Assembly: GCA_973895155.1 (NCBI GenBank)
Contig: OZ316892.1
Coordinates: 3,782,001-3,846,000 of the forward strand
Length of the DNA stretch: 64,000 nt
DNA from: Marsupella aquatica
Taxonomy: Eukaryota; Marchantiophyta
Reading direction: 5' to 3'
The notes under the pieces were generated by a model. The model saw nothing but the letters and a program-made list of their open reading frames with translations. It had not been told where the DNA came from and searched no databases. Of this stretch, positions 1-11,255 are shown one piece after another (position 1 is the first letter of the stretch; each line of letters starts with the position of its first letter). The position numbers were made by a program, and so were the translations under genes.

Positions 1-34
1 CATTCTGTTCCGTTTTTCTGTTCAAGTTTTCTCT

Positions 35-952
35 ATGATGAGTTCCTCGTCGTACGTGAACGTTCAGTTTATTCCTAAACTCGAAGGATCTCCCAATTTC
101 AAGAGTTGGCGACATCTGTGCCGGTCTGCCATTGAATCGGGTGGCATTTGGGATCACGTTGACGGCACTGCTGTTTCTCCAGTTAAGCACATTGACGAGA
201 AGGACTATATGTTTCTTGAACGTATCCGGATTTTTAAAGCTCATGCTGCTTCTGCTCGCACTGCAATTATTGCAAGTTGTCGTCCTCATATTCAAGATAT
301 TCTTGAAAGCGTGAGCACTGCTCAACTCTGTTGGACCAAACTTGCCTCTTCATATGAGCAAAGCGGGCTTATTCATCTCTATGATATCTGGTCCTCTTTT
401 AATAATTTGCGCTACAAAGGCACCGACGTAGAGGATTTCTGTGCATAGTACCAGGCTGCTTTGGATCGCTGTATTTTTCTGAAGTTGGACATCCTGGATC
501 GTATCCAGGTGTTCCAATTTATTCACGTTTTGGAATCCCACTTGCCATCTTGGGCTTCTCATAAACGCGAACAGCTCCGCCAGGATCCAAAGAAGCTGCC
601 ATCGCTGGATACACTTATGCTTGAAGTTCGGGAAGAAAGTCGAGTTGTTCTTGACTCTGCTGAACTTGCAATTCTTCAGGTTGCAATTCCCGTTCAGTCC
701 TCTACCTCGACTCCTCGCTCTCCGGCTCGGCACATTTGCTCCTATTGCAATCTTCCTTGTCATCGGGAGGAAAGTTGTTTCTACAAGTTTCCTCATCTTC
801 GTCGCGGGGGCTGGCTACCAAATCCAGCACTTCAACAGCGTCTCCTCGATAAATCTTCTATTTCGCCAGCTTCTCGGCTGACCCTCGAAATGGGGAATCA
901 TTTGTTTGAAAAATTATCACAGTTCTACTCCTATATTACGGGTTATCCTTAA
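35..952 (+). pseudogene. gag: copia gag (UBN2-like capsid plus CCHC zinc knuckle)
   Basis: The reading frame opens at the ATG at 35 and resembles the UBN2/retrotransposon-gag family, with an N-terminal F.KLEG..NF.SW pattern typical of copia Gag. An in-frame TAG at 446-448 interrupts it and the same frame resumes directly. Near the end is a CX2CX4HX4C knuckle (CSYCNLPCHREESC, about 740-780), which binds RNA in this family. The frame stops with TAA at 950-952, upstream of the protease part. The internal TAG marks it as non-functional unless read through. Confidence 0.85.
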
Positions 953-1144
953 TCTCAACCACCCAAAAATGGGTTTTAAGCGCATATTTCATTGTGAGAT
1001 AGCATGAATCTTTGAGGGACGCCGTGAGAAGCAGGCCGTGTCAGCTCAATGGATCTTGTCAGCATCTCAAGCCAGATCGTTATTACGCTCCTGGAAGAAG
1101 ACACGCTGGCCTGACGTGCTTTCCGAAAAACATAGGCAAGAACA

Positions 1145-1830
1145 ATGGTCTCCGTTCCAGATTCACCTGTTCCAGATGGCCTCACTACTACCAATTTTTT
1201 CCATTGCGGTTCTTATCTACATTCGTCTATTGCTTCTAGTGATTCTCATCTATGGATTGCTGACTCAGGCGCCACTCATCACTGCTGCACTTCTCGTGAT
1301 CTCTTTTCTGACTATCACGAATCTCCACTACAACTCAACACTGGGAATGGTCCTATGATTTCTCCGGGATGGGGAACGGTCCATCTTGCTTTACAAAGAT
1401 CTAATGGCACTTATCATGCCATTTGTCTTGATCACGGTCGTTTTACTCCGGCCAGTTGCATTAACACTATTTCTGAGCGACTTCTGGAGAAACTGGGCGT
1501 ACATTATCGGGGGGAACTTTCAAAATTTGTACAACTATCTTCTGGCATTGAATTTGCGTGCATCGATTCTGCTCAGGACTTATGTATTTTCAAGGTTCAA
1601 ACTTCTGTTCCACCAACCGATGGTCACCTCTACGCACATATTTTGCCTGTTTCCAAGATTGACTTATCTCTTTTGCATCGTCGTCTTGCTCATCTCAATG
1701 TCGATGCTGTCAAGACTCTTGCAGCGAAATACCATGTGGACATCCATGGTTCCAATAGTTTGACCCTGTGTACAGTCTGCGCTCTCAGTAAATCTACAAA
1801 ATCTATTTGTCGGTTCCTCATCAGCGCTCT
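1145..1830 (+). pseudogene. pol: copia protease and GAG-pre-integrase region
   Basis: The same frame as gag resumes here. WIADSGATHH (about 1250-1280) is the aspartic protease active site of copia elements, with catalytic Asp in DSG. About 120 residues later LLHRRLAHLN followed by a CTVCALSK segment matches the GAG-pre-integrase zinc-binding module (H..H..C..C). The coding sense then leaves this frame near 1800 and continues in another frame, so a frameshift lies between protease and integrase. Confidence 0.85.
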
Positions 1831-2620
1831 ACCGCTCCATTCCAGAAGATCCACGTTGATCTCTGTGGTAAAATCTCGCCAATTGGTTTCGGGAATTCCA
1901 ACTACTTTGTCCTCTTCACCGACGATTACTCACGTCATCGATGGGTCTCTTTTCTCTCCTCCAAGGGGACGGCTTTTCTCATCATTAAACAGTTTTTTGC
2001 TGTTGTATTAGCACAGTACCAATCTCTTATTTTGACCATACATCTTGACAATGGCCTGGAATTTGGTGGAAATCTTCTTCTACACTTTCTTGTTGAAAAA
2101 GGCTGTCGGATCATCAACAGCGCTCCTTATCATCATGAGGAAAATGGAGTAGCCGAACGATCCATTGCGCCCGATCACTACTTCTTGATTCTCATCTCCC
2201 TCAACGTCTTTGGCCAGAGGCAGTCCGCACAGCTGTTTTCTTGACCAATAATTCTCCCACTACTTCCAATCCTCAGCAGGAAGCTCCCGCTACTCATCTC
2301 CATCAATCTTTTTCTCTTCCCTATTCATTTAAATTTTCTCATCTTCGCGTTTTTGGCTGTATTGCATATGTCCACATCGTCCCTGAAAAACGTCAACGTG
2401 GTGCCAAATTCATTGCCAGGGCCCGCCAGGGTTTTTTGGTTGGCTATTCTGATGGATTGACATACCGTATTTGGTTTCCTGATACCAATTCTATTTCTTG
2501 CTCCTCCTATGTCTCTTTTGACGAAGGGCGGGTTTATTTTGACTCTCCCCGTACTACCAACTCTTCTTCCTCTAGTGACATTCCACTTTTTCTTCCTCCC
2601 GTTCTTGACCCTATGTCTCT
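1807..2620 (+). pseudogene. pol: copia integrase core and C-terminal region
   Basis: The first part (1807-2244) shows an rve integrase core: HVDLCG gives the first Asp, LDNGLEF the second, and the HHEENGVAERS block the catalytic Glu. The sense then shifts frame to 2241 onward, where KFSHLRVFGCIAYVH and GFLVGYS are typical of the region just after the copia integrase core. At least one indel lies at about 2190-2240. Further shifts follow before the RT part, so this is a decayed copy. Confidence 0.85.
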
Positions 2621-2929
2621 TGTTTTTTCGACCGAATTGCCTGCTTTGCCATTTTCTCCGCTCACTCCTACTCATCCGACCACTCCTCCTATCATCATTA
2701 CACCACCATTCCAACGATGAGCTTGAGGCAGACATGGCTGGGGCTTCTTCTCCTGTGCAGCATGATCATGGCTACCAGGATTTTGTTCGACGTTCTGCTC
2801 GCGAAAATCGAGGGGTTCCTCCTCTTCGTTTTGACGACAGTGACTTCTCTGGCGGGCGTCTACAAACTCTCCTGTCTACTATACCGTCCTCACTATTTTA
2901 CTCTTTCTGTACTGCTCTATATGCCACTT

Positions 2930-4585
2930 CTGTTTTCCAATCTACCTCGCTCCCATAAAGAAGCCATGGGCCGCCCTGAAGCTGCTCAATGGCGTGCAGC
3001 AGAGCAGACTGAGCTACATCAACTTCATCTACTGCATGTTGCACAACTCGTTCCTTTGCCTGCCGGAGCTCATCTTCTCCCCTCAAAATGGGTTTACAAT
3101 ATCAAACGCACCGGGCTTTACAAGGCCCGTTTTGTGGTACGCGGGGATAAACAACGTCCGGGTGAAGATTACCACGACACTTTTGCCTCAGTTGTCAGAC
3201 CTGAGACTTTTCGTGTCCTTATGGCTCTTCTTGCCATCCATGATTTGGAGGCTCATTCATGGGATATAGTCACTGTTTTTCTCAATGCTCTGATACAAGA
3301 TGGTGTGCGTCTTTTTGTTCGCCCTCCGCCTGGCTATGAGACTTACGATGCTCAGGGGAATCTCTTGGTCTGGTTATTACTTCGGGCACTCTACGGGTTA
3401 AAACAAGCTCCTCGCCTTTGGTACCAAGAACTCACCACTTTTCTTCTCTCTCATGGGTATCATCCTCTTCCATTCGATCCTTGTGTATTCCAACATTCAT
3501 CTGGGGATTTGCTCGTTCTCTGGGTTGACGACATTATTGGGATTGCTCCCACCACTGCTCGCATCCAAGACATTCATCAGCTTCTCTCCTCCCGTTATGC
3601 CATTAGAGATCTAGGGGACTTATCTAAATATCTTGGTCTTTCCATCATTCGTGATCGACCACATCGTGCTCTCTATCTATCTCAGACTGCATATACAGAA
3701 AAAATTCTCGAACATTTTCATCTCCAATCTTGCCTACCTGTCACTTCTCCTTCCACAGGCATTGACGTGTTTCCCGTTGCTCGCTCCCAACCCTCTCCTG
3801 AGCAACAGCACTATTATCAGGCCATGCTAGGCTCTTTAATGTATCTTGCTAACTGGACACGGCCAGACATTGCTGAAAGATGTTCCCGACTTAGCCAATT
3901 CGCCCATTGCCCTGCTCCAGAGCACGAAAGCTCACTTCGTCGCGTTTTTTCTTATCTTCGGGCTACTCCAACTCTTGGCCTCTACTTCAAACGCACCAAT
4001 TTTGTTGGACTGGAAATTCATTCTTTAGGATTTCATGGATACTCAGATTCGTCCTACGGAGACAACGTGTCTGATCGTAAGTCCACCTCCGGTTATTTGT
4101 TTAAACTCGGTGGCGGCCCCATCTCCTGGAAATCACGCAAGCAGCCAGTTGTTGCCACATCGTCCACCGAAGCGGAATACATTGCTTACTCTTTAGCATG
4201 TAAAGAGGCCTTATGGTTGCGACGTCTCCTTCTGGAATTACGTTGTTCTTCTTCAGACATTCACCAAGTGTTGTTATATGGCGATAATCAGCCTGCTTTG
4301 GCTCTCACTCTTAATCCGGAGCATCACTCACGGACCAAACATATCGACATTCCTTTTCATTTTATTCGTGAGCATGTCAAATTAGGCACTGTTGTTCTTA
4401 AGTATTTGTCCACTCAAGAGATGCCGGCAGATGGTTTGACCAAACCTCTCTCTGGACTTCGTTTTGCCAAGTTCGTTTCTCTTCTGGGTCTGCAATTAGC
4501 GCCTTCCGTTTCTACCTCCACTGTTTCACTGTCGACTATTCCCGAGTGTACAGCCGATGGGGGGGGTGTGTCAGGAGTCACTTGA
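2930..4585 (+). pseudogene. pol: copia reverse transcriptase and RNase H
   Basis: The frame open from 2717 makes copia sense only from about 2930. RVT_2 motifs include SKWVYNIK, KARFVVRGD, a WDIVTVFLNA block (VFLNA replacing the usual AFLNG/A), ALYGLKQAPRLWY, and the catalytic pair in LWVDDII (YVDD in most relatives). RNase H follows: YSDSSYGDN, RKSTSGYLF, TSSTEAEY, and the RTKHIDIPFHFIREHV block near 4340-4380. It is the best preserved part of the element, but upstream frameshifts disconnect it from gag and protease. Confidence 0.92.
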
Positions 4586-4880
4586 CGCCTGTTCTTTTCC
4601 ATCGGCTGACTGCTATCACATCAGAGTTTGTTTAGTACAGCTATCACATCAGAGTTTAGTTTGGCGGGACCTTCTCCTGCTCTGACTCCTGTTTTGATCT
4701 TAGCATGATCGTTCAGTTGCAGCGCCTTGTTCCACGTCTTGTTCCACCGCTGGCTTCTTGCTGGCCAAGTGGTGGTTTGTTTTACTGCCTCCCTTTCGGG
4801 GTACTATTTGATATTGTTTCCCCTCTTTGTTGAGGCAGGGATTGTTCATTCTTTTCTGTGTCACCAGATTGCATGTCATA
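4567..4880 (+). repeat. 3' LTR of the copia element
   Basis: It begins with TGTGTCAGGAG or TGTCAGGAG directly after the G-run polypurine tract. The 3' edge is estimated at CA near 4872-4879, because duplicated host sequence shared with 11256 onward starts at about 4885. The partner LTR is outside the window, so the edge and target duplication cannot be proven. Confidence 0.65.
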
Positions 4881-5580
4881 GGAAGCCGTCACATTTATAT
4901 ATTGTAACTACACGTGGAATCTGAGCACTTACAGTAGTACTTCCCTTAGCCGAATACAGGAGACGATCTGGGTTAATTTAATTATCACAATTGCCCAAGA
5001 GTAGATATGGCATTGATGAGGTCAAAAATACTTCAGGTAGCTATAGACATGATCATCTATATGATTAGTGCATGATCGATCTATCTAGCTATCCAAGCCA
5101 TGGAAGATTTCTTATGACATCTAATGCGTGTACATTGACTATATATGTTGCCTATTGCAGGGAGAAGGCAATGAGATCCCTTTGCATGATGTCATCATGC
5201 TGTCTCGTACACACCTTTTGAGAATTTGCTTTTGTTGAATATTGCTAAGGGGCAATTTTTCAACGTTATAGGCAATCTGCGAAAATAGTAGTTTCATACA
5301 CACTCTGCGCTTTGCCCTAGTTCTTTGCTTAATTATCCTGGAAAACAGCAAATTATATAAGTACAGGCGCGCCATTTTCTTGGGTACAAGACCATTTTAC
5401 CTTGTGGATATGATTGATTTATAATCTCTAAGATGAAAGTTATCACTACTTATGTAGTGTAGTTATCATTCTGCAACGGGTACATCGATTATGACGTACT
5501 ATTTGTGTGGTAAATATGAGTGATTTGATGATATTGATGATAGTGAGATTGATTACCTACATTGAGATTCATATGACTCT

Positions 5581-5600
5581 CATATATATATATATATATG
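5581..5600. repeat. (AT)n microsatellite
   Basis: About ten AT dinucleotides. The paralogous segment near 11950 has only a short AT run, so this tract differs between the duplicates. Confidence 0.8.
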
Positions 5601-6541
5601 GTCAGATATGTGATGAGTATGAGTCACCATGAAGGGGATCACGGGAGGGGGAGTTAATTAACTTATTCAAGTATCCCTGTAGTGTTGGTGTGGTGGCTGT
5701 GTTTTGGAAGAGGGGATCAAGTACTGGCGCTTCATGAGAGTCCACAACTCGGCCCCGTACTTTGTGCCACCTGATGGGCCACTCTTTGGGGAAATGGGAC
5801 AATAGAGATTACTTAGTCTAACAGAAAGCAGATCAAAGTCATAGAGTGACTGCTGAATCCCAACAGAGCACATCAAAGCCAATGAACTATTAGAGAAACG
5901 TACTCCATGGTATGTGCAAGCATCCTAATTAACACCTCTAGCTATTAACCAATTCTTGATTGGACCCAGTTCTGTGCTTCAAGCCAAGTTGTGGAAAGTG
6001 TCATAGTGCAGGCCAGCTCTAGTTTCAAACCACTAGTGTTGGCCCACTTTTGTATTGCTGTCTCCACCTATCGATTCAATTTAATGAATTATCTCTGGCA
6101 TGAAATGGATTGCATCCCGTTTGGACATAGCTTCTCATCAACCACTTTAACATGCGCGCACCATGCCAACGACAGCGTTTCCTTTAATTTGGGCATGTTG
6201 GTGCTCTTTAGCTAGAATGTGGTCATATTCAAGAGTTTGGACGGGATATGTCAAGTAACTTCAGAAATTAACCTCCTTCGGATGAGTAGTGTAATTAATC
6301 ACCCCTGTACACTACAAAATAAGCAATGAAAATTGTCAGGTTTCATAGCCCACAAATAATCCATCCGGGAATCCATCATCACCAAGCCCATATATCTCTA
6401 AGCCTTGTTAGAACCAATAAAATAGTTCCCCACTTGGAGACGGGCTTGGAGGGGCCCTCTAACTACCTACATGGGAGTTTAGGCAGTATAAAGATTTTGC
6501 ACTCTCCAACTTTAAATTAACCTACCATACTTGGGGCATTT

Positions 6542-6839
6542 CTCGGGGGCCTCAATCCAAGGGGTGTCCCATATCACGCTCAAAGTTTTGGGGAAATAAA
6601 CACCCTAAAAATTAAGTCAATAAAGTTTTTTTAAAGAATTGTTTTACCTCTAATTTAATGAGAATATTTCAATATTTGATTTTAAAAACCCTATGATTCT
6701 TATAATTCTCAAAATTTGATTAAACTATATAACCCTAATGTTCTTCAACAAAAATTTAAAAGTATTTCATTGAACCCAATAAAAAAACCCTATACTTATT
6801 TTTGCGTGATGGGTCGGAAGAAAAGAAGTGAGGACCCCG
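6542..6839. mobile_element. 298-bp MITE with filled and empty sites visible
   Basis: The left end CTCGGGGGCCTCA and the right end TGAGGACCCCG form an imperfect inverted repeat. GGGGCATTT flanks both sides (6533-6541 and 6840-6848). The paralogous duplicated segment at about 12530 has a single GGGGCATTT and no insert, so it is the empty site. An 8-9 bp target duplication points to a Mutator-like or hAT-like non-autonomous element. A relative lies at 43423-43719. No coding capacity. Confidence 0.85.
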
Positions 6840-7270
6840 GGGGCATTTTTGTTTTCCCATCATAAGAAATCCACATTGGAAAATTATTTTGCCTACTTCA
6901 AGTTAGGATTATTGAACCCCCACATAATCCCAGGGAAAATGACCGCTTACAAAAGAAAGTTTACAAATCCCACAAGTGAGACAAATTTGCCTTGTGATAT
7001 ATGCTGGTATTGATCTCCTTGCATTCAATCATCCTATTCCTTTACTGCATCATTTGTTGAAATGTCTTGTGTTCATCCGTTAAGTTAATAGTACAAAAGA
7101 AAAAGGGCCCAATCATCAATTTTGAGTTCAGGGGTCATCCATACAGAAGGCTATAGTATGGCTGCACTTACCTAGATCAGAAAATAAGGAAAATTTAGTC
7201 AGAAACTTATATTGAGCCTTGTCAGTGTTAATGATATATACATCTGGTGTGACCAAACTCAACTCAAGGA

Positions 7271-8500
7271 ATTACAAAATGTAACTTTGAAAGAAACTTA
7301 AACATGTTTTGATGTGATTTTTTTTTGGTCCGAACCAATGAAATGGGTTTTTAAATACAAGGGTCTTCAACCAGATTTACCAGCTGTTAATTTTGACACA
7401 AAAGTATCTTGGAGAAGTTCTTAGGCTCATTGAAAGGGTATTTTGATCAAATTCTGAATTTCCAGACATGATACTTTATTGCTCAAACTAGGCAAACAGT
7501 TTTTTTGAAAGCACACCCAAGTCACCTAGTTGATATATTGTAACAAATACTTCATGAAGGCTAGGGTTCCCCAGGCCAGAACAAGATCGACTCAGGGTAG
7601 ATGTTATTTTAGAGCTTATCTAGGGGAATGAGGGTTTCTAAGGATTTCGGTTTTGGATATTTTCCTTACTTGAGGTCTAAAAAATCTGATACATGGTATT
7701 GGCAGACCATGCTTTTATAATTTTTGGGTAGTGCATGTGTTTGGCACGTGGCAAAGCCTATTTGGTTCTCACTACAAATTCTTAAAAAAGAAGGGTAGCC
7801 TGGCTCGTTAAAAACAACTGATAGTGGTGTGATTTATGTATGAGTTGGGAATAGTTCTGCTTTGTTTTGGGGGGATTAGGATTTAGAGGTTTGATAATTA
7901 TGGTTTTTTTGAGACCCTAGGGACTTTGTTTCTTTCCATAACAGTTATGATGGACCATAGACCATCATGGTTGTCATTCCCCTCTTTATTTGCTAGAAAA
8001 AACAGTTTTCCAAGATAGGCTTTTTGCGTTAAAAAAACTTCTGCTATGGGAAAGGTATAAAGTCTCAAGCATTGAGATGATGATTTAGGAATTATTTGTA
8101 GAATTGATGCATAGGAAAACAAGTGGTTAAATTTGAGACCTTTTTCCTGAGATGGTACATGCAGAACAAGCAAAGCTAGTGCAATTCCAAAATAATTCAC
8201 CTTTTATATATGCTTCGATGAACATGAAAATGCAACATCAATATGCATTGGCATTGAACAATCTGAACCTACATGTCATTATAACTTTCAAAAAATTACA
8301 GCTATATTAATTCACTATATAGGTATGCAACTTTCTAATAGCAACAGTTTGCCGAGCTTGCCGAGTTTGCGGAGTAACGTTAATCCTGGGCCAATCTGAG
8401 CAAGGATAGGGGAAAACGGACTCTGCACACTGACAAACAGCTAGCTATACAAATGATAAACCACTGGAAGTTTGCTATGGAGCACCATCTTGTTCCCTTA
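7271..8500. other. Gene-free stretch
   Basis: AT-rich. Positions 7265-7400 match 16165-16305 (CAAAATGTAACTTTGAAAG through AAGGGTCTTCAACCA). A short block near 7410-7450 (CTCATTGAAAGGGTATT) recurs at about 54900. No open frame has recognisable content. Confidence 0.6.
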
Positions 8501-8555
8501 CATCACGTAGTTGGCTCTTTCGCCAAATTTGGGACTTGCTGGCAACTATAATTGC

Positions 8556-9722
8556 TCAAAGCAAAACGGGACAAATGCCAAGAAAAAGGCTTGGATCAAC
8601 CGGGAAAGAGTGTGGGATTCTCTCCCATGTAATTTCTTTGGTATCCGTTCCAAGTCCTTTGCTTTGAAGAAGCTCGTAGCCAGATTGCCGGCCTCTCACC
8701 CAACGGGCTATTGTGAGGACCTCCTTATTTACGGGGACCACAAAATTTGGATCAATTCTGAGATGATTGTGCGGGTCCCCTCCAAGTTCACCAGCGATTT
8801 CGTCACATGAAACAGAATGCCGCAGTGCCCATAATTTGGTGTTGGTATCTTCGACATAAATCATAGCATATCCACTTGTAGGGCTTGTCATTAGATACTT
8901 TTGGGTCTCACCGTTGACCCTCCTTGGGTCACCTGTGAACCACATTTCTGGAACTTCGTCCCAAGATAGAGGCTCAGAACTCTCTTCTAGTCTCCATGAA
9001 TCAATTACACTCCACAAAGTGTTGAAGCGATCTGGGCACCAGTCTCCGTATCCTTGATGCAGAAATTCATGATGTGGCTCACCTTCTTCTTGGAACTGGC
9101 AATTAACTATGCAACGTGTCTCCTCCCCTTCTGGTCCTTGACTGTTTGTGCACTCTTTCCACATCCCTTGTCCTGTCAGATCGAAGACATGAACCTTTTC
9201 CTCTTCCTGGTCAAACATTTGTCGTCTTTCGTTGCCTTGCTGATCTGTGCTCTGTGGACTTTTGTATTTGTGAGAACAAACATATAAGTTACCACTGGAT
9301 GCAATCAGCTGACAAAACCTTTCGTTATCACCAGGAAGATGTGGGATTGGAGGAAGTTCATAGAATTGTTTCTCTCTCATTGAGTAGAGAGAAATTGCGT
9401 TCCTGTATGTGCAGTCATGGTGTAGCACATCATTACATTTCACTTCATTGCTGTGCTTGAGAGCAAGAAACTCTTCCAGTGAATGGGACCTAATCCTCTC
9501 ATTGTAGACCTCTCGGGTTTGAATTGCCTCTTGCCAATTCGGGCTCACTGACTGCAGTTCATGAAAATCTGTCCAGCGCAACTTTGTGGCAATGTGGGTC
9601 AAAGTAACATCGTCTGGGATGCCTGGAAGAAGCTCTTCAAAGAAAGAAGACATTTCGAGAGCATTCGATCCGTGAAGAATGTCTCGATCTGGATCAGCAA
9701 ACCTCTGGAAACGTATGAGCAC
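8556..9722 (-). CDS. F-box protein with kelch-like/beta-propeller C-terminal region (copy 1)
   Basis: This 388-codon frame carries an F-box near its N-terminus (LLPGIPDDVTLTHIATKLRW, then LQSVSPNWQEAI). F-box proteins of this kind act as substrate receptors of SCF ubiquitin ligases. The remaining 300 residues have kelch-like spacing (YSMREKQFYELPPIP, SSGNLYVCSH, VHVFDLTGQGMWKECT, DSWRLEE) but no textbook kelch repeats. The better start is probably the ATG at 9653 (MSSFFEELL), which keeps the F-box near the N-terminus; the 23 extra upstream codons may be 5' leader. A damaged paralogue lies at 56014-57089. The TATA motif about 870 bp upstream suggests a long or spliced leader. The target is unknown. 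Confidence 0.85.
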   Translation of the reverse strand: MLIRFQRFADPDRDILHGSNALEMSSFFEELLPGIPDDVTLTHIATKLRWTDFHELQSVSPNWQEAIQTREVYNERIRSHSLEEFLALKHSNEVKCNDVLHHDCTYRNAISLYSMREKQFYELPPIPHLPGDNERFCQLIASSGNLYVCSHKYKSPQSTDQQGNERRQMFDQEEEKVHVFDLTGQGMWKECTNSQGPEGEETRCIVNCQFQEEGEPHHEFLHQGYGDWCPDRFNTLWSVIDSWRLEESSEPLSWDEVPEMWFTGDPRRVNGETQKYLMTSPTSGYAMIYVEDTNTKLWALRHSVSCDEIAGELGGDPHNHLRIDPNFVVPVNKEVLTIARWVRGRQSGYELLQSKGLGTDTKEITWERIPHSFPVDPSLFLGICPVLL

Positions 9723-10125
9723 ATTAAATCAGTACGTTTAGGGAACTCAGATAATCTCATTCGACGTATATGAAATGTCATATATTCCATCTGCCCTTCA
9801 AGTACAGTAGGTACATATAGGTGCTGCGATGCCAAACTACAAGGACATGGAGAATTGAAGAGCTTTTCGGCTAGAGCAACGGAAGTCAAAAAACGTATAC
9901 ATATAAATCTACAAGTGCGATAACAACGCAAAAAACTCTGAGCGTGGCAATATGGTATCAGAAACTGCTGTACAGGCTATATAGCTTTGGCCAGAATGAA
10001 ATATCAGGGAATAATAAACCACGTTTCTAGCTAGCTTCCTAGCGAAACAAACGAAAAGCAGTTGGAATGTTTCAGAATTAACAGAGAACAAAGGAGAGCA
10101 ACTGCGTAGAGGTCGATCATGTAAA

Positions 10126-10147
10126 AGAGAGAGAGAGAGAGAGAGAG
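10126..10147. repeat. (AG)n microsatellite in F-box leader region
   Basis: Eleven AG units, read as CT repeats on the F-box strand, as is common in plant 5' leaders. The paralogous upstream region (about 57420-57480) lacks it. Confidence 0.85.
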
Positions 10148-10446
10148 TGCACCTGAATATATATATTGAAGAGATGTGGAGCCCAGTGTTGAGGCGATGA
10201 ATAAAATGGGTGCCGGGATTGACGGTTGTCCTCCAACTCTGCCAAAAACAACACGATATGCTTCTGCTAGTGCACTCCTCGATCTCCAGCCTTTCCTGTA
10301 CGTATGTACTGGCTGCTGCTAGGAGGTAAGCACGAACTATATTTCAAGTTTACACTACAGCTCTAAACTTTGTTAGAATATATAGGAGTTGATGGGCAAT
10401 GCAAGGATGTGATCGATGCTATCGGTGGGTGGGCTGTCCCCGAGCT

Positions 10447-10590
10447 AGAGAGAGAATTGTGGGAGAGATAGAATGACAAATAAGTCCCTGGAGAGAGCTA
10501 GAAGTGTGGGAGAGACAGAATGACGAATAAGTCCCGAGAGAGAGCTAGAAGTGTGGGAGAGAGAGAATGACGAATAAGTCCCCCAGACCC
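10447..10590. repeat. Three imperfect tandem units (about 45-50 bp) in the F-box upstream region
   Basis: The unit runs through GTGGGAGAGA, AGAATGACGAATAAGTCCC and the next GAGAGAGCTAGAAG, three times in a row. The paralogous locus has one unit (57720-57765). The repeat lies between the TATA motif and the gene, so it is probably transcribed as leader. Confidence 0.85.
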
Positions 10591-10593
10591 TAG

Positions 10594-10600
10594 TTATATA
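10594..10600 (-). promoter_or_regulatory. Candidate TATA box of F-box copy 1
   Basis: TATATAA on the minus strand, conserved in position and context at 57775-57781 upstream of copy 2, next to a shared block with GATCAGAACTGATC. Conservation in both paralogues supports a core promoter. The start site was not mapped. Confidence 0.55.
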
Positions 10601-11255
10601 CTTTGATGGGGCGGATCCAGAGGGGAACTGATCAGAACTGATCAATGACTCAGAAAATAAGTGCATCTCCTAACCAGGTTCCCTGGACCAGGTTGAAGCA
10701 AATACGCGCGAACCAATGACAGGCTGACTAGCAACAACAGGCCGCTTATAATATTGGGGCAGCATTTGAATAGCTAGTCAATTCCCAGGTGACACCGTGA
10801 ACGTACAGCTGGTAAGATAGAGGCTTCAAGGCTCTGCAAGCATTAATCCTGCATTACTCAGCGAGACCAACACAGATTTTCATCTCCGTGTCATATTAAT
10901 GTCATAATAGGGCTTCCTGTCATCAGTCAGTCTTTGTTTCAATAATTCATAACTAGTTGCAACACCATTTCAGGAGCTACGTCTCCTTCTTTTGTTAGTT
11001 ACTATTTGCTTGCTTCAATTTGTTGCAGCAACGTGCTGCATAGCTACATGAGATGCATTGTTTGTTGAGTCATTGGTCTGTTTTCCGTCCATCAATCTGC
11101 TGGAGTTTACAATATGAGATGCGAGCTAGCCCACAATCGCTCTTCCCTCAGTTTCTCTCTCTTCCCGCCAGGCCATCCGTATTCAGGGCGGGCAGTGACT
11201 CACCCAGTGCATGAGTTGATCCCTAGCCTGAGCATAGAAGTTTTGCGATTGGGGA
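10601..11255. other. F-box upstream region, no gene
   Basis: Collinear with 57782-58480 (AACTGATCAGAACTGATC, AGCAACAACAGGCCGCT, CAACACC, TTTGTTGAGTCATTGGTC). It is probably promoter and upstream DNA shared by the two F-box copies. No convincing open frame. Confidence 0.6.

Larger units (their letters stand above)
1..4880 (+). mobile_element. Ty1/copia LTR retrotransposon, decayed; 5' LTR outside window
   Basis: The order gag, protease, integrase, reverse transcriptase, RNase H is that of Ty1/copia. Integrase precedes RT, which excludes Ty3/gypsy. The window starts just upstream of gag, so the 5' LTR and primer-binding site are missing. The coding region jumps between frames (around 1800, 2200-2240, 2600 and 2950) and has in-frame stops in gag, so it cannot make a full polyprotein. 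A G-run polypurine tract at 4558-4566 leads into the 3' LTR. The element ends against a duplicated host segment that begins at about 4885. Confidence 0.93.
4885..7270. repeat. Segmental duplication copy A (paralogous to 11256-12909)
   Basis: Long collinear stretches match 11256-12909, starting with TCACATTTATATATTG and continuing through the (AT)n region, the GGGGATCACGGGAGGGGGAG block (5635 versus 12013) and a common end near TGTGACCAAA. Differences are small indels plus the 298-bp MITE present only here. Short open frames inside it look like chance. I see no gene. In copy B the segment lies just upstream of the F-box gene, so copy A probably came from a second F-box locus whose gene side was lost to the copia insertion. 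Confidence 0.8.

Noticed and set aside
4727-4924. 65-codon frame at the copia LTR edge
   Set aside because: It spans the LTR and duplicated host DNA; a similar C-terminus at 11296 is due to the segmental duplication.
9054-9931. Open frames overlapping the F-box genes on the other strand or frames
   Set aside because: Shadows of the F-box coding sequence; the same shadow appears at the paralogue.
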